Made by a program: the position numbers and the translations under genes. Of a DNA stretch of 64,000 bases, positions 23,902 through 36,500 are shown piece by piece; position 1 is the stretch's first letter; each line of letters opens with the position of its first letter. This DNA is from Symbiodinium natans. Taxonomy: Eukaryota; Sar; Dinophyceae; Suessiales; Symbiodiniaceae. The notes under the pieces were generated by a model. The model had not been told where the DNA came from, searched no databases, and worked only from the letters and a program-made list of their open reading frames with translations. Location of the stretch: positions 28,716 to 92,715 of the forward strand of contig CAJNDS010002714.1 in assembly GCA_905221605.1 (NCBI GenBank), written 5' to 3'.

Positions 23902-24730
23902 TTAAATGCCCGCCCGAAATATGGTCTCCTGAAGGGGCCTGTAACTGTAGCGACCGCCGTGAAGCTTTTCTGAGGTCTCGGGATGTCTCGGGTCAAGGAG
24001 TTTCGGGGTCACCTGCAGAAGGCCCCAAGGCTGCAGCAGGCACTCGTCGTTAGCCATCCACAGGCGCACGTCTCCGCCGCCAAAGAGGGATGGCCTGGGC
24101 TCCGGTGTATTGAGGCACCGTGTTGAGTTCGATATCTGTGATGTCGACACTAGGCATGGGCTCCTCTCTGCGTGATACAAGATATACACCGGGCACCGTG
24201 TCGGCAACTGACTCAAGAGTAGCTTCGGCAACGCAGATCAAGGCATGCACATCCTTATGCGTCTACCGACCCACCCTGAGCTGGGAGACATTGACCGCTG
24301 CTTGTTCATGGAGGACTCGTAAAGGAAGTGGTTGGGCCCAAACTTCATGGGCACCTGGCAACTCTGCGAGCTGGATGGATGGCAGCCAGCTTCCAACTCG
24401 CAAGGCACACAGGATGAGGTCAGGACTCGTGGCTCGGGAAGTTTCGGAAGGAAGCTGAAGTCGATGGTTTTCTTGCTGAGCCGCTCCTTGAGCCAGTGAC
24501 ATGGATGTGGCACCTTCGATGGCGCCCCCTGCCCCTCCGAACAACTCACATCAAGCCTTGAACAGTGGCATGGTCTGCGGGGAGGCATCGGGAACCTGCA
24601 TGGCATCCGCAGGAGTGCCGGAAACTTCATCAAGAGCAGCACATGAGTCATTCGACAAACTCAACAGGACCAGAGAGACTGCTGCAGCCTGGCCCAGTCC
24701 CATCGCCATCTTCACATTGGCTATGAGATC
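23902..24730 (-). CDS. Unidentified multi-exon gene
   Basis: Four coding-like stretches follow one another on the minus strand: about 24590-24730 (KDLIANVKMAMGLGQAAAV), about 24290-24480 (KKTIDFSFLPKLPEPRVL and later KFGPNHFLYESSMNKQ), about 24080-24245 (ATLESVADTVPGVYLVSRR) and about 23940-24065 (GGGDVRLWMANDECLLQPW). Frames change between them, as expected with short introns. No family was recognised. It lies directly upstream of the transporter and could be a separate gene or distal 5' exons. Confidence 0.42.
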
Positions 24731-25160
24731 CTTTCCCAGAACCAGGCAAGTCCAGGGTAAAGGACACCGCCGGGTGCTGGATAGTTCCGTGCTGCACTCT
24801 CTCGGAGTTGAGCTCTCCAAATACCGATGCCTTTGATTTGCAGAAGTGTCATGTTGCCCATTGTCTCCTCTATCGGTATCAACGCTCTTCACGCCGCCAG
24901 AAGGGCCCGCACGCGACGAACTCTTCCACCGGAGCCCGCTCTTCCAACCCGCCCTTCCCCTCCAAACTCTGGAAGCCTGAACTCCCATCAACATCCCCTT
25001 AAACCCCCACAAATCCCCCTAAACCCAAAGGCCTGAACTCCCTTCAACCCGACGCCTTCAACCCTTGGTCCTTGCACCGCTCCACCACCAAGGAGTACAG
25101 CTGCAAGCCGTACAGCTCCAGCCCCGGTGTCTTGCCGCGGTCCTTCGCCAGAGAGGCTTT

Positions 25161-25178
25161 GGGGGAGGGGGGGGCGGG

Positions 25179-25203
<25 letters not shown>
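25161..25203. repeat. G-rich homopolymer run
   Basis: Forty-one G in 43 bases, with single A and C interruptions. It generates spurious poly-Gly and poly-Pro frames. Confidence 0.95.
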
Positions 25204-25209
<6 letters not shown>

Positions 25210-26488
25210 TCCAAATAGGTGGTTTCGGGCTTGGGGTCCCGCTTCAGCAAAGGGCTTCGGGGGATCGAGGCCGAGGTTTTCTAGAGGACCGTGCTCGCGC
25301 AACGAGCAGTAACTCCCCTGGTAGTGCATGCACGCAGGGGTCCCGCTTTGGACAAGAACCCACATCAGAACCCACATCTGAATCATCTATTTTCATGCTT
25401 GGAGACTTGGCAGCAGACGCTTTGCAAGTGCAGATAGCAGCAGAAATCTCAGAGGCGGGATAAGAATGGGATAAGACTTCGAGGCGAACCATGCCCCACA
25501 GCCAGGGCCCGAAACCCTGAAGACTGGACCGCGCGCCCCAAAACCTGATTAGTCCCTTGCACGTCGGGAAGCTGTGTGTAGCTTTAGCCCCTGTGGTCCG
25601 GAGGTTAAGTACCAGGATGTGATAAGGAGTCTAAAAGACTTTTCTCTGACATCTTGGAGTCAAAGTACTGCCCTGCCTGCCATCGGCTCACGACCACCAG
25701 CAGACCCTGCAAGTGTGCAGAGCTGTCTCGGTTGGGAATCTTCGGGGTTTTGGAGGCTTCAGGGCTGTGGTTCAGCAAGCAAGCCAGTCTCAATCAAGCC
25801 TGGCTTGGGGGCACATGTAGCTTGGGTGCGATGCCTGGAGTGCGGAGCGCCGCAGCACAGTCAGGATCTTCCTCAGTGCGGGGGCCCCAAGCGATGATTC
25901 AAGCAACACACCCCGGGGCATCGGCTCACCACAGCCATCATCAAGGCCATCCTCAAGGTGTCCCAAAACTCCGCCATCCAAATGCAACAGTTTCCAGGAG
26001 AGGACTCGCTGCGCTCCTCACAACCCTCTTCGGCATCGCTGGCATGACCTGTCTCAGGGCTGAGCTCTGCCCTCACTGCCCTGCCTGCCTCCGCTAGACA
26101 CGCTGTCAGTGACGAAATGCCCACTGACAAAATGAGACATGTACTTGTCACGCGGCCTTCCTCGGGATTGCCACCCTGGCAATGGCCAAAACGTGCTTTT
26201 TGGACAAGAATGCTTTCCAGCGCACACAGAAACCATTGACGGAACCTGACTACCTCGTGTCTAGCTACCTAGACCTCGTGCGGCTGCGGATGCTAGCGGA
26301 TGTTCGTGGCAGGTCTCACGATGTTTGGGGCGCCTCCTCTCTTGGCTTCCTTAGGCGAAAGCCGTAGCACCAGCCTCAGCCGAGCTGGTCAAGGAGCCGA
26401 GGAGAGTTGAATGAGTTCTGCATGATCTGCATGTTCTGCATCTGCATAATCCGCATGCTTTTCCCTCGTCTCTCGAGGTCAGAGCTGG
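25204..26488. other. Mostly unassigned, one weak coding-like stretch
   Basis: A minus-strand frame at about 25950-26100 (GRAVRAELSPETGHASDAEE) is mildly coding-like. Nothing else here is supportable. Confidence 0.35.
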
Positions 26489-27565
26489 TCACTTCTTGGA
26501 AAGCCAGGGCGGCACGGAAGGCCTCTCAGTGCGTCTTTGAGTGACGGCATTCTCGTTCGTTTTGAGGGTTCTCGCTTTAGGTTTGGGAGGTTGAGGGGTT
26601 AGGGTCGGAACCAGCGCCTGCATGACCCGCGCGACATCCTCCGGGCGGGAGATGGTGCAGATATGTGCCTGCCTCAGAATGCAAACCCCCCGCCCCACTC
26701 TGGTACAAAGAACCTTAATGGTTAGCGCGATGTGCCCGGAGGTCTGAGCGCCGGACAGGGATCCACCGCGAACCTGGGAGATTGCGGATGTTTTTCATGC
26801 GGGAGGACTCGAACAGCTTGGAACTGCTCCAGCGCACGCCTCCTTGCGCAGTCCAGAAGTGAGCGTGTCCAGCGAGTCTACATCCTTAGCGCCCTCCCGT
26901 TGTCAAGCCTGCTGAGACCTACAAACACCGCTGTTTGCGGGTTGCTCCTGCAAGTCTTAGCCACACGCCCGCGCTCTGCCCTGGGCAAAAGCCTTGGCAG
27001 CGGGCTTTATTTCAAGAACTTCTACAAGGTGGTGTCCCGCCAAATCCGAAAACACCCCCACGTCCAAAGCCTCATGGCTATGGCTGGTGCGCGTGTGGGT
27101 GCCTTTTTGGTTGCTGTCGTTGTGCTTCGCAAGCTTCTCAGAAACAGTTGAGGCTGCCGCAGCCCAGTCAAAGGTAGGAGGTGCCGCTGCCGCGCACGGC
27201 TCCTAGCCGAGCAACGGGGCGAACAAGGACTAGAATTCAGAAGAGGGTGGTGGGAAATTGTGGTTATTTGGGGCTGCTTATTGAAAGGGGTCCCATATGA
27301 AAGGTACCTAGATAAAGACTTCAACGACAGCATGACAGTTCTGTGCGACAGCATTTTCCTGCGAACAACGCCTGATGAACTTGGCATAAATTGGATGCTC
27401 CCAGAACACGGACATGCTTGCATCAGGAATGTGACTCACCAAGGTGCTCTTGTCGAAACGCCCTTGCTCAATCCGGTACCACTGCACTACCATCCGACGT
27501 CGCCATCCCCCCCGTGGTGGTCTGCGCGGCCCGATTGTTTTTGGGACCCCTGAACCTAGCAGCAA
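26489..27565 (-). CDS. Unidentified multi-exon gene
   Basis: Three coding-like exons on the minus strand. The first, about 27308-27520, carries RFDKSTLVSHIPDASMSVFW. The second, about 26999-27203, follows a TAG acceptor and encodes FDWAAAASTVSEKLAKHN and DVGVFSDLAGHHLVEVLE; it has no in-frame ATG, so it is invisible to simple start-codon searches. The third, 26489-26690, has CTISRPEDVARVMQALVP followed by a basic tail ending PPWLSKK. Together they look like one protein with a helical core and a charged tail. No domain was recognised. Confidence 0.45.
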
Positions 27566-28650
27566 CTCAGCTCTTCAGCCTGTGCCGCAGTGATCATCAC
27601 GAAGAGCCAACATGGGCCAACGGCTACGAACTTGCTGATATTTGCTGGAATGGAGTAGGGGTGAGGTATGGGGGTGGGTGTGGGCCATAATGAAGCTGCC
27701 ATGAAGTCAAACCTTGATGCTCTTGTACTAACTACAAAACAAAGCTGTCACCAACCTTGAACCACATGTTGCAAGGTGCCATGCGGCCTGACCAGGCTGA
27801 CAAGTGCTGGCGGCCTGTGCTCACACAGTAGCCTGGCCGAATCAAGCCCAAACGCGCATGCCCAGCACAAGTTCTGCAGCACGCTTTCACCCCGGCATGC
27901 TCTTGACGGTAGCCGCGGCGAGCAAATGGCGCAGCCATGAGTCCACACCTGAGGCTGCTGGGGGCCACTCCGCTGGGCTCAATTGCTCAGAGCTTCAATA
28001 GGGGCCCGCAAATCCCGAGCCCTGCAATCATTGCTCTGCAAGTGTGAACGAGCATTGATCTAGAAGAGAAGGAAGTCTTGACCAGCTTGATGCGAACAAG
28101 CCTGTGTATCATGCTCCGGGTTGGGGAGGGGCGGATAGCCCAGAGATGCGGATGCTCAGAGATTAGAAGATGCCCTCCAGGGAAGACCCAAGAAGAGAAA
28201 CACAATACACCCCAGCAGAGTGTGTGGCTGATTTTGCTTGGCTCTCTGTCAATGCACATGCACCCTGCACGTGCCCGAAGTATCCCGGCTTGAAAGTGCC
28301 GGCACTCAGGGTCGTGCGGGCTTGCTCTTCGAAGGAGTGAGCCATCTTCAATGCCGTGCCCAGACACATTATGCAACTGCATGCATGCATTCTAGGCAAT
28401 TCTCAGTACTCCACAGCATCTGTCGCACAGGAGTCTTGAAGATGGTACGCGTAAAATCACGTAAATGCAATTACTCGTACTGGGCCGCTCCGCCTCTCAT
28501 TTCGCACTTTAAAAACTGCATTTCCAAAATGACTTGCAATCTAAGCCCAGCATCCTTTGGCTTCTGAGTCTTTGCCCACATTTGTGAAACTCTTCATCAA
28601 AAAGGTCTAAGGCCGCAGGTACAAGCTTCAAGAAGTGCTGCCATCGGGTC
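27566..28650. other. No gene recognised
   Basis: Minus-strand frames at 27732-27968 and 27987-28382 are open but have no coherent coding signature. They are left unassigned. Confidence 0.4.
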
Positions 28651-28651
28651 T

Positions 28652-29773
28652 ATGCGAAAGCGTGCGAAGCTTCTCTTCACCGCTCGCAAAAGATCATACA
28701 CTGGAGGCCAGTTTACCTGCAGCTCCACACCTCTACGTGCACTACAGCTACAAGCGCCTGGACTCAAATTCGTCGTCAGAAACGCCGGTTTCCCAACTCT
28801 CCTCCCAAAAGGTCTGAATGTGTCAAAGAGGGCTGTTGTGAAGTGTGAAGCATCATATCCGCCACGAAGTCGAAACTTGAGGTCCTACCTGACGACTGAA
28901 CAAGACGAGAAAACCGCCGTCACCCTCTTGCGCACGTGGGATCACAGAGCGTGTCTCAGGAGGTGCCCGATTCCGACCAGCTGCGTGATAAGACACTGCA
29001 CGACCTCCCGACCGACCGCCCTGCGCGTGGCCTCGATTCCGTCGTCCTTCAACGCTTTCGGAGCCACCAGGCGGGGAGGTGTCGTCCAGACTTGTCAGGG
29101 ACACGTGCACGCAGAGACTGCACTGATGAAGGTCAGGGGTCGGGGATTCGGGATCCCTGAATCGTCAAAGGCAGTAAGGGAAGCAAAGTCGTCGAGTAGC
29201 AGAGTGCAAGTAGCTTTTGATTTTAACTGTGCATGTCAAGGGAAGCCTTCGCGCGAGAAAGCACCAGCTGCACCCAATCCTGGGCACCGCAAGGAGGGCT
29301 GGAGGGGTCTTCCCAGCTCAGCTGCCTCTCAAAAGGGCTCTGCGAAGCTCTGCGACGCTCTCTGCTCTGCAAATCTCACCGCTGAGACAGGAGCCCAGTC
29401 CCTTGAGCTTTGGGCTCAGCGCCTCTCTGCAAACTCAAAACCATTCAAAGAAGACTCAGTTGTAACTCTCGATTTGGCTCCCAGACTTGTGTACCTGGGC
29501 CTATGCTGGCCCTATGCTGGGCCTATCCTACATGAGCATGAAACCAATGCGCTGCAACGTGTAATCTGCAGAGAGTCAAGCTGCCAAGCACTTACAAAGG
29601 ACAAAGAAGGTGATGTAAGGAAAGCCAGGGAAACCCTTTTCATGACTACCAGTCATTGCAAGAAACTCCGAAGCCGGTGGACACGCCTCATCGGCTTCGG
29701 CACCCTGGGCACCCTGGGCAACCTGCATCAGCCAGCATCAGCCAGCATCAGCCAACGGCCAACAGCGAACTGA
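28652..29773 (+). CDS. Long plus-strand open frame of doubtful status
   Basis: An uninterrupted frame of 373 codons, the longest unexplained one in the left part. It is basic and Ser/Arg-rich with no domain, and it is against the otherwise uniform minus-strand orientation. No start context or splice signals favour it. It may be chance in a GC-rich stretch. Confidence 0.2.
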   Translation: MRKRAKLLFTARKRSYTGGQFTCSSTPLRALQLQAPGLKFVVRNAGFPTLLPKGLNVSKRAVVKCEASYPPRSRNLRSYLTTEQDEKTAVTLLRTWDHRACLRRCPIPTSCVIRHCTTSRPTALRVASIPSSFNAFGATRRGGVVQTCQGHVHAETALMKVRGRGFGIPESSKAVREAKSSSSRVQVAFDFNCACQGKPSREKAPAAPNPGHRKEGWRGLPSSAASQKGSAKLCDALCSANLTAETGAQSLELWAQRLSANSKPFKEDSVVTLDLAPRLVYLGLCWPYAGPILHEHETNALQRVICRESSCQALTKDKEGDVRKARETLFMTTSHCKKLRSRWTRLIGFGTLGTLGNLHQPASASISQRPTAN

Positions 29774-30390
29774 GCACGCCCGCAACTGAGCATGCCTCAT
29801 CTGCGCCAGTGAAGCTGCTTTGTCTGTGGATCTCTGCCTGTGAAGCCTCTGACTCGTCCACGGCACTGCGGTTCGTAGACTGGGCGCCTTGGGCCAAGGA
29901 GCTTTTTGCTAAGCTGCCGATAGATACTGAGAAGAGACCACGCGTGTAGCTTCAGCTTCGGCACTCGAAGACTCAGCCGGCTCATGGGCGGGCGGGAGGG
30001 GACTGGAAGGACATACGTATCATGTGGGAATGAGATGGACATGAGATGAAATGAAGAGCTGAGCTGCTCACCACCGTCAGCAGTAGATTGAGACTCCTCT
30101 TTCTGGAAGTGCCGAAGATGCGCCTGACTGTGGACCGGTTGCAGAGTCCGTAGCTTCCAGCGCACCACCTTCGAGTTCTGAAATTCGCCCCTCGGCTTCC
30201 TGCCGAGAAGCGTCTGGAACAAGCAGACCTGGATCCGGTCTCCTGCCCCCTAACCCAACCCTTTCGTGCAGAATTTTGTGACCGGCCCCCCACCCCCCCC
30301 CGCCCCCCGCTCTTCCCTCGAGCAGCTGCAAACCGAGGGTCCCCCCCCCCCCGCCGCCCCCTTCCCCGCCCCCCTGCACTTTTTGGAACC

Positions 30391-30834
30391 TTAAGCGTAT
30401 TTTGTGCGGGAATTTTCTAGAGGGCGCCTCCAGGCGTCATCTCCACATACTGCATGCTCTGGGCCGGCCCGGCTGCCGAGGCGGCGCGCGCAAGCGTTTA
30501 GAACATACGTGTTAACCAGCTGGCACCGGCTGGCACCGGCTGGCACCAGCGAAGAAGCGCAGCCACTGATCCATCCACGACCCGTCCGCTCCCTCGGGGG
30601 CGAAACCTCGGCATCACACTTGGCGCGTCGAACCAGGTGCGCAGCCTGCGAGAAGAGGCAAATTGCATTGCGGCCGTTGCAGGTATTGGCGACACGGGTT
30701 GCGCATTCTAGCACTTTAGCATCGCTGGTATCATCTGCCTTCCATGAGCTTCTGAAGCATGCTGGAAGGGAATGTAAGCCCCTTTCAAGGCATTGGGACA
30801 CTCGTATCTCTTGCCTCCTGCTGCTCCAAGGCAA
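30391..30834 (-). CDS. Open frame, unidentified, low support
   Basis: A 147-codon frame, Cys- and Arg-rich (for example KVLECATRVANTCNGRNAIC). It includes the 27-bp repeat shared with 21414-21440. It may be coding or chance. Confidence 0.25.
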   Translation of the reverse strand: MPWSSRRQEIRVSQCLERGLHSLPACFRSSWKADDTSDAKVLECATRVANTCNGRNAICLFSQAAHLVRRAKCDAEVSPPRERTGRGWISGCASSLVPAGASRCQLVNTYVLNACARRLGSRAGPEHAVCGDDAWRRPLENSRTKYA

Positions 30835-30993
30835 ACATTTGCCTGGGCGTGAAGGCCTGGCCGGCCTGACAGGGGAAGGCTGCCGTTTGCATGAAGAAAC
30901 TGGCAGATTTGCACGTTAAGCTGGGCTATAAGCAAACGCGCTGTGTGGTTCAGAAGCTTACTCTGATGAGGGTTGCGCCCTGTCATTGCAACC

Positions 30994-31075
30994 AGGCTCT
31001 ACACTAGGCTCTACACTAGGCTCGACACTAGGCTCTACACTAGGCTCTACACTAGGCTCTACACCAGGCTCTACA
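30994..31075. repeat. 12-bp minisatellite
   Basis: Seven copies of AGGCTCTACACT with single-base variants. The unit length is a multiple of three, so the plus frame reads a repeating TRLY peptide. There is no evidence that it is translated. Confidence 0.93.
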
Positions 31076-31306
31076 GCTTAACACGTCCAGGCCTGGATGA
31101 CTGCTCCCACTGCAACACACTCAGCAAAGAGTGCAACGCTCCTGAACCCCCAAGGTCAAGGAAGCCAGGTTGGGGTCGAACACGCGCTCCTGACACAGAG
31201 AATGGAGAATACACAATAGCTGAAGGGTAGCTTTGGTTCAAAGCCTGGAAAAGGAACCTGCTAAACGGTGCCGCGCAGCATTTGGGGTGCTACAGGGTTA
31301 CGGGTC

Positions 31307-32134
31307 TCATGATGAAGCTCCGCCACCACTCACTACACCACCTCGTGCAGTAGCCGCATACAGCCAGCAAGTCAAGCGAGTACCCTTTTGCTTCTCTGCT
31401 TCCTGTTTATGGTCGGAAGTCGAGTGGTGGTACCTCGAGTGGTCCGGCTGCTTCCCTTGTACAGTCGCATCTGCGAGTTTGCTCATAGCAGAAAGTGAGG
31501 GATGCAGCCGTGCCAGTGCGGCATCGTTCTTTACGAAAGCCGTACGCTTCTGTCGAGTCTGCGATGTGTGCGGCCTCCCAAGTACCTGAGGTTGAAACAC
31601 AGGGTGACGTTTCCTGCGTCTAGAGTCGCAGGTTCTTCTTAGAGGTCCTTACTGGTACCTGTCGATGCCGGTGGCATATGTCGTAGACGCAGCAAACGAT
31701 TTACCCTGCCGCCTTAAGCACACGGATGGGCGTTGAATGCTGGCCAGAAGCCGCCCAGCAGAAGGATTCAATTCCTTTTGCCGCCTAGTGCTGCAGATTT
31801 GCTGGCACTTCAATGACCCCTACTCGGCGTCTACACTGCACTTCGCGTCCAAGAACAGACTGATTGCTCCATTGCTCCATTGCTCATGCATGCTCTCCTC
31901 CCCTAGATGTAACTCCATTTGGGCATGCCTCGCCAGCATGCGAGAACAAAAACACATTCTCTGCAGAGCTCTCTCAGCTCTAAAGCCGTTGGAAGCTTGG
32001 CCAGGGAGGTCGGGCACTCCCAGTCCAATCGCTTGGAGCTCATCGGACCGGTCGAGAGCCTCCTCTGAAGCGCGAGTTTCGAGAAGGTCCCAACTTTGGG
32101 GCAACAGAGCACGCGACTCACTGGGGTGGCTCAC
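31307..32134 (-). CDS. Unidentified gene, two coding-like exons
   Basis: Frame 31820-32134 encodes LLETRASEEALDRSDELQAI, then ERALQRMCFCSRMLARHAQM, with a helical, charged character. Frame 31307-31600 encodes VKNDAALARLHPSLSAMSKL followed by a His/Lys/Gln-rich segment. Both look clearly less random than their plus-strand counterparts. No family was recognised. Exon boundaries and the relation to the downstream KH gene are unknown. Confidence 0.45.
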
Positions 32135-32267
32135 TGCCGCCCCCAGGAGCTGTTGTAATGACTCGCTTTCGATGTATATGAAGTGTGGTTTTTACTAATA
32201 CTTCCAAAAAGGCACCCAACATTTACAATCAGCAACTAGAAGCAACCATCATGCACACTATCAATAG

Positions 32268-32463
<196 letters not shown>

Positions 32464-32499
32464 TGTGTTTGTACATACAGATGATGAACAGGAAGGCTC

Positions 32500-33527
32500 T
32501 TGTTGGCCCAGGCAAGTTCGAACCCTCTCATCACGCTTCCGAAGCAAGATGTAAGTGCAAGAAGAAGCGATGCTGCACAGAGTGCGCATGGCGACTAGAT
32601 TCAACGGGGAATCTGTGGACATGCCCGCCTGCTCCGCTGTGAAACAGACCGGCGGGCAGTCAAGCATTTCCAGTGCTAGCTCGAATGGAGGCTATATACC
32701 AGTTCGGGCCTGTTCCGCCTAGAAAGGGAATGCTCCTCTGGACCCCGTCTTGGAGCGATCTTGAAACCCCGCCGCGTATGCAAAATCCACGGGCGTTGAG
32801 ATCACAGCGCTGCATTCCACAACCGACTTTGAGGTATGAGCATAGTCTGTTGCACACATAGAAGCCCATAGGAGAGCAGACAGACGTTGTATCTACGGAA
32901 ACGAAAAAAAAAACATGACGCACCCACTCGTTGTTGCCAGAGCCCTATCTTTGGATCACCAGAGCCTCACATCAGCAGGAGACTGCTGACAGCAATCCAT
33001 TCAAGCTCATCGGCGCTTGTAAATGTAGGCCTTCATCCAGTCCTGTGTAGAGGCAGGGCGAGCTTCCTTCCTTTCCAGCCCTCACGCTACCAGTCTTGAC
33101 GGGAATGGCCTTTTGGGGCATTCGCAGCTCCGCTAGCCACAATGCCTTCACTCTTGAAAGGCTCTGGGCCTCATTCGCCCCCCCCCCCCCCCACCCAAAG
33201 CCTCTAAACCCTCACACTCCCAGCCCTGGAAAGTAAGAAGCCATCCTCCTCCTCTTCCTCGCCCCAGGTGTCAATGGCCGCATCGGCCTGTCGGCCGCCT
33301 GCATGTAGCAGGATTCAAGAGTTCTATCTCGGATCTGAGAATGTGGATGTCTTCAACATGGTGTAGTTGCAGAGCTTCGAAGCAAAAGGCAATAGAAACT
33401 GCTGTTGAAAGAACCGACCCCTTATCAGCGGCACCAGGCTGATTCAAAACGAGAGTCCCCATTCAGGTACCTTTTGCAAGACTCCCAAAGAACCCTCAGT
33501 TTGACCAACCATCGGATTCATAGAGCC
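32500..33527. other. Spacer, weak coding-like stretch and a C run
   Basis: A C run lies at about 33177-33192. A minus frame at 33271-33460 includes LQLHHVEDIHILRSEIELL and could be an exon near the 3' end of the KH gene. Support is weak. Confidence 0.35.
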
Positions 33528-36500
33528 CTAAGCCCCAAACCCTAAAGGCCGTAAACCCTCTGGAACCAGGCCTGCTGGCTGGTTCTGCGCCTTCCACAGA
33601 ACGTTGTCAATGTAGTCCTTTGCACCTGGGTTCTGCAACTTGCCCCAAAACAAGTGCCGCTGTTGATGTATAGGTGTACCTGCTTCATGCTTTTGGTCCA
33701 CTTCGATTTGCAAACGCCTTCAAGCCTTCAAGCACCCGGATCGAGCTCGGCCCGGCACGAGCAACATCGCCAGGTCCGCCAACGACCACTACGTTCTGAC
33801 ACACCGAGTGCTCCCGAGGAATGTTCACCTTCACCTGGAAGGGGGGCTTCCCTGCTTTCCCCATCAATGGTCTTGGGAGGTCTTGGGAGGTCTTGAGGTC
33901 TTAGACCCCTAGACTTCGCATTACCCCCCACCACCTCACCACCTCCCCCTGTCCCCCATGCTACCATCTTGATCCATCTTGAACTCCTGCGACTGTCCCC
34001 CACCTTGTAGTTGTTCTGAATGTGACGCAGCTCCGACCCACTCTTGCCAATCAGGAACCTGGGAGTCGGGGAAGCTAAGCCCGTCGTGCATGCGGATGCG
34101 CAAACACTTCGTCGCACTGTCTCAACACTGGGGCGATCGCTTGTAGGCCCATGGTTCCACTTCCATCTCTTCGTGAGTCTGGGGCATGTCAAGGAAAGAT
34201 CGTTCATGGCAAGTGCCCATTCTGGACAAGTGAGAGGGGAGTGAGAGTGGAGTGAAGCCATGAAGCCCTGGACATCACATAAAGGAAGGTCAAAGAGAAG
34301 ACGCAAAATCTCGCCTGTCCGGGATGGGTCTTCTCATGGTAGCCGTAGGCGACGATGCTGTCGATCACCTCTCGCTGCACAGCTGTGTCAGCTTGCTTAG
34401 CTCGCTTGCCATGCCGGCTCCAACTGAGACCTAGTCAATCAAAGCCACGTTTTCGAGCGTTTTCCGGCCTATGCTAAGAAAGCCGCGAAGCACTGCAACC
34501 GACAATGTACCTCCTAGATAGCACAAGCATATGTGACAATGACAAAATCCTAGTCGCAAAGCGCAGAACTACTAGGTTCCCGAAGTTGTCCAAGCCTCAC
34601 GGTTGCATGCCCGAATGCCAATTAGTAATTCGCAGAGGCAGCCACACTCCGGCAGTTCGCGAAGCCGAAAGCCAAGGTGGGCCAAGGTGGGTTAAGACGG
34701 AGCCCAAACTCAGTGTTGGCACCTTCTTCGCCTCCGCCACGTCGTCCTTCTTCCCAGCAAGGGTGACCTGCATGCCGAGGACAACTCCTACAGCACGCCT
34801 GGGCCTCTCGCGTTTCGCAAGCCCCTTGATGCAAAAGTCGTGGGTGTTTGTTTGCCTGAAAAACAAAAATGTCGACCAAAAGCCTATAGAGGGAGCTCCT
34901 CGCATGCGCACGAGCCTTGTACTTCTTCGTGCCAGTGGTGGCAGTCTTTGGAATCTCAGTATGCCATGCCATGCCATGCTGCGCAGGAACTCTGTCTATC
35001 TCTGCCTCGGCTTCTGGGGAGCTGACATCGCCCGGAATGGTAACCTCGACGTTCAACTCGCTCTTGAACGCCTTCCCAGCGCTTACTCCAAAAGAGTCCT
35101 ATGGCCAAGTTGCCGAAGTAGAAGGTAAGTAACTAATACGCTTTCGCAAGACACAAGAATCGCTCCTAAACCACTCCCCAAGATCTGCCTCGTTCACATG
35201 AAGATAAACTCAACCAGTACTACCACTCTTCCCCATCCTTCCCATCCTGGCATCTGCCGCCTTGATGGTGACGCCTCCCTTGCCGATGAGGTCGGGGAAC
35301 ACCGAAGGATGCACAGGAACAGCTTCTTCCTTGAAGTCCTTGGGGGGAAAAAATCCGTGACTGCACTCAGAAGACTCACGGGGTTGAAGTCGGCATGAGC
35401 ACGCCTCGAAGGCCATGGAGCAGTACCCCTTCTCCATCAGCTCCTGCTTTGCGTTTTTTTGGGACGCGGATTCCGAGCTGATGGAACGCCTGCGTAGCTG
35501 CGTGACAGCCGCCGGGTACTTGGAACTTGTTTGCGGGGCAACACATGCTGCCGTCCTTGACGGCATTGTAGGCCATCTCCACGGCCTTGGAAGCCCACAG
35601 CTTTGCGACGAAGGAATCACTCTGGAGGGCATGTCAAATTTCAGGCCATGCTGGGAGATCACAGCTTGGGAGTTTGGTTTGAATGACAGCTTTAGGCTTT
35701 ACTTCGCAATGCGAGCGTTTCTCGGTTCTTTTCACGCGCCGTCACAGCTTTATTAACAGCTCATGCCGGGCATTCAGCAGTGACCTTGACCTTCCGACCC
35801 TCAAAAATGAACGTGCAGACAAAAGCATGTCCTGAAGCCCAAGCTGCCCGAGCCTTTCCGAAGCATGAAGATACCCCCGGAAAGATGGTGTGTTCACATG
35901 ACTCATTAGCTGATGGTGAGTTGACAAGGAATTCCATTCGCACTTCCTTTAACCTCTTCTACCCGTTCATGGACACCTTAAAGACAACTATAAGCCCCAT
36001 CTCTCTCACTCTTGTTCCACAGCCTTGTTCACCCATCACACCTTGAGACCCTACCTCTGTTTCGTGACCCTTAACACCTTGACTATGAAGCAACTTATGT
36101 TTCGAGAGCTCCCTCATGAACGTAACCCCCAATTGAAGGTTAAAGGCTTGGTTGCCCCGAAGCCCTGCCAGCGGCACCTGCTGCGGGCCCACGATCGTGA
36201 ACATCTCGCCGGAGGTGTCGATGCGCGTGACACCCGTCTTCTCCTGCAGCTCTCGACACTTCACGGTCCGAGCCCCCTTTTGGGGTCCTACAATGTGGAT
36301 GACACTATGTTGGTACATATGAAGGGGTACATCCACGTGAAGGGGAACCCACCTGGATCATCTTGATCTTGGAGCCCTTAGGGCCGATCACGATGCCAAT
36401 CCTCAGTCAGGATGGCCTAGACCCTGGCCGGGGGCCCGGGTTTCGATGTGTTTGTAAGCCTCGTAGTCTATTAGGTACTTGGGGGGTTTAGGGTTTAGGG

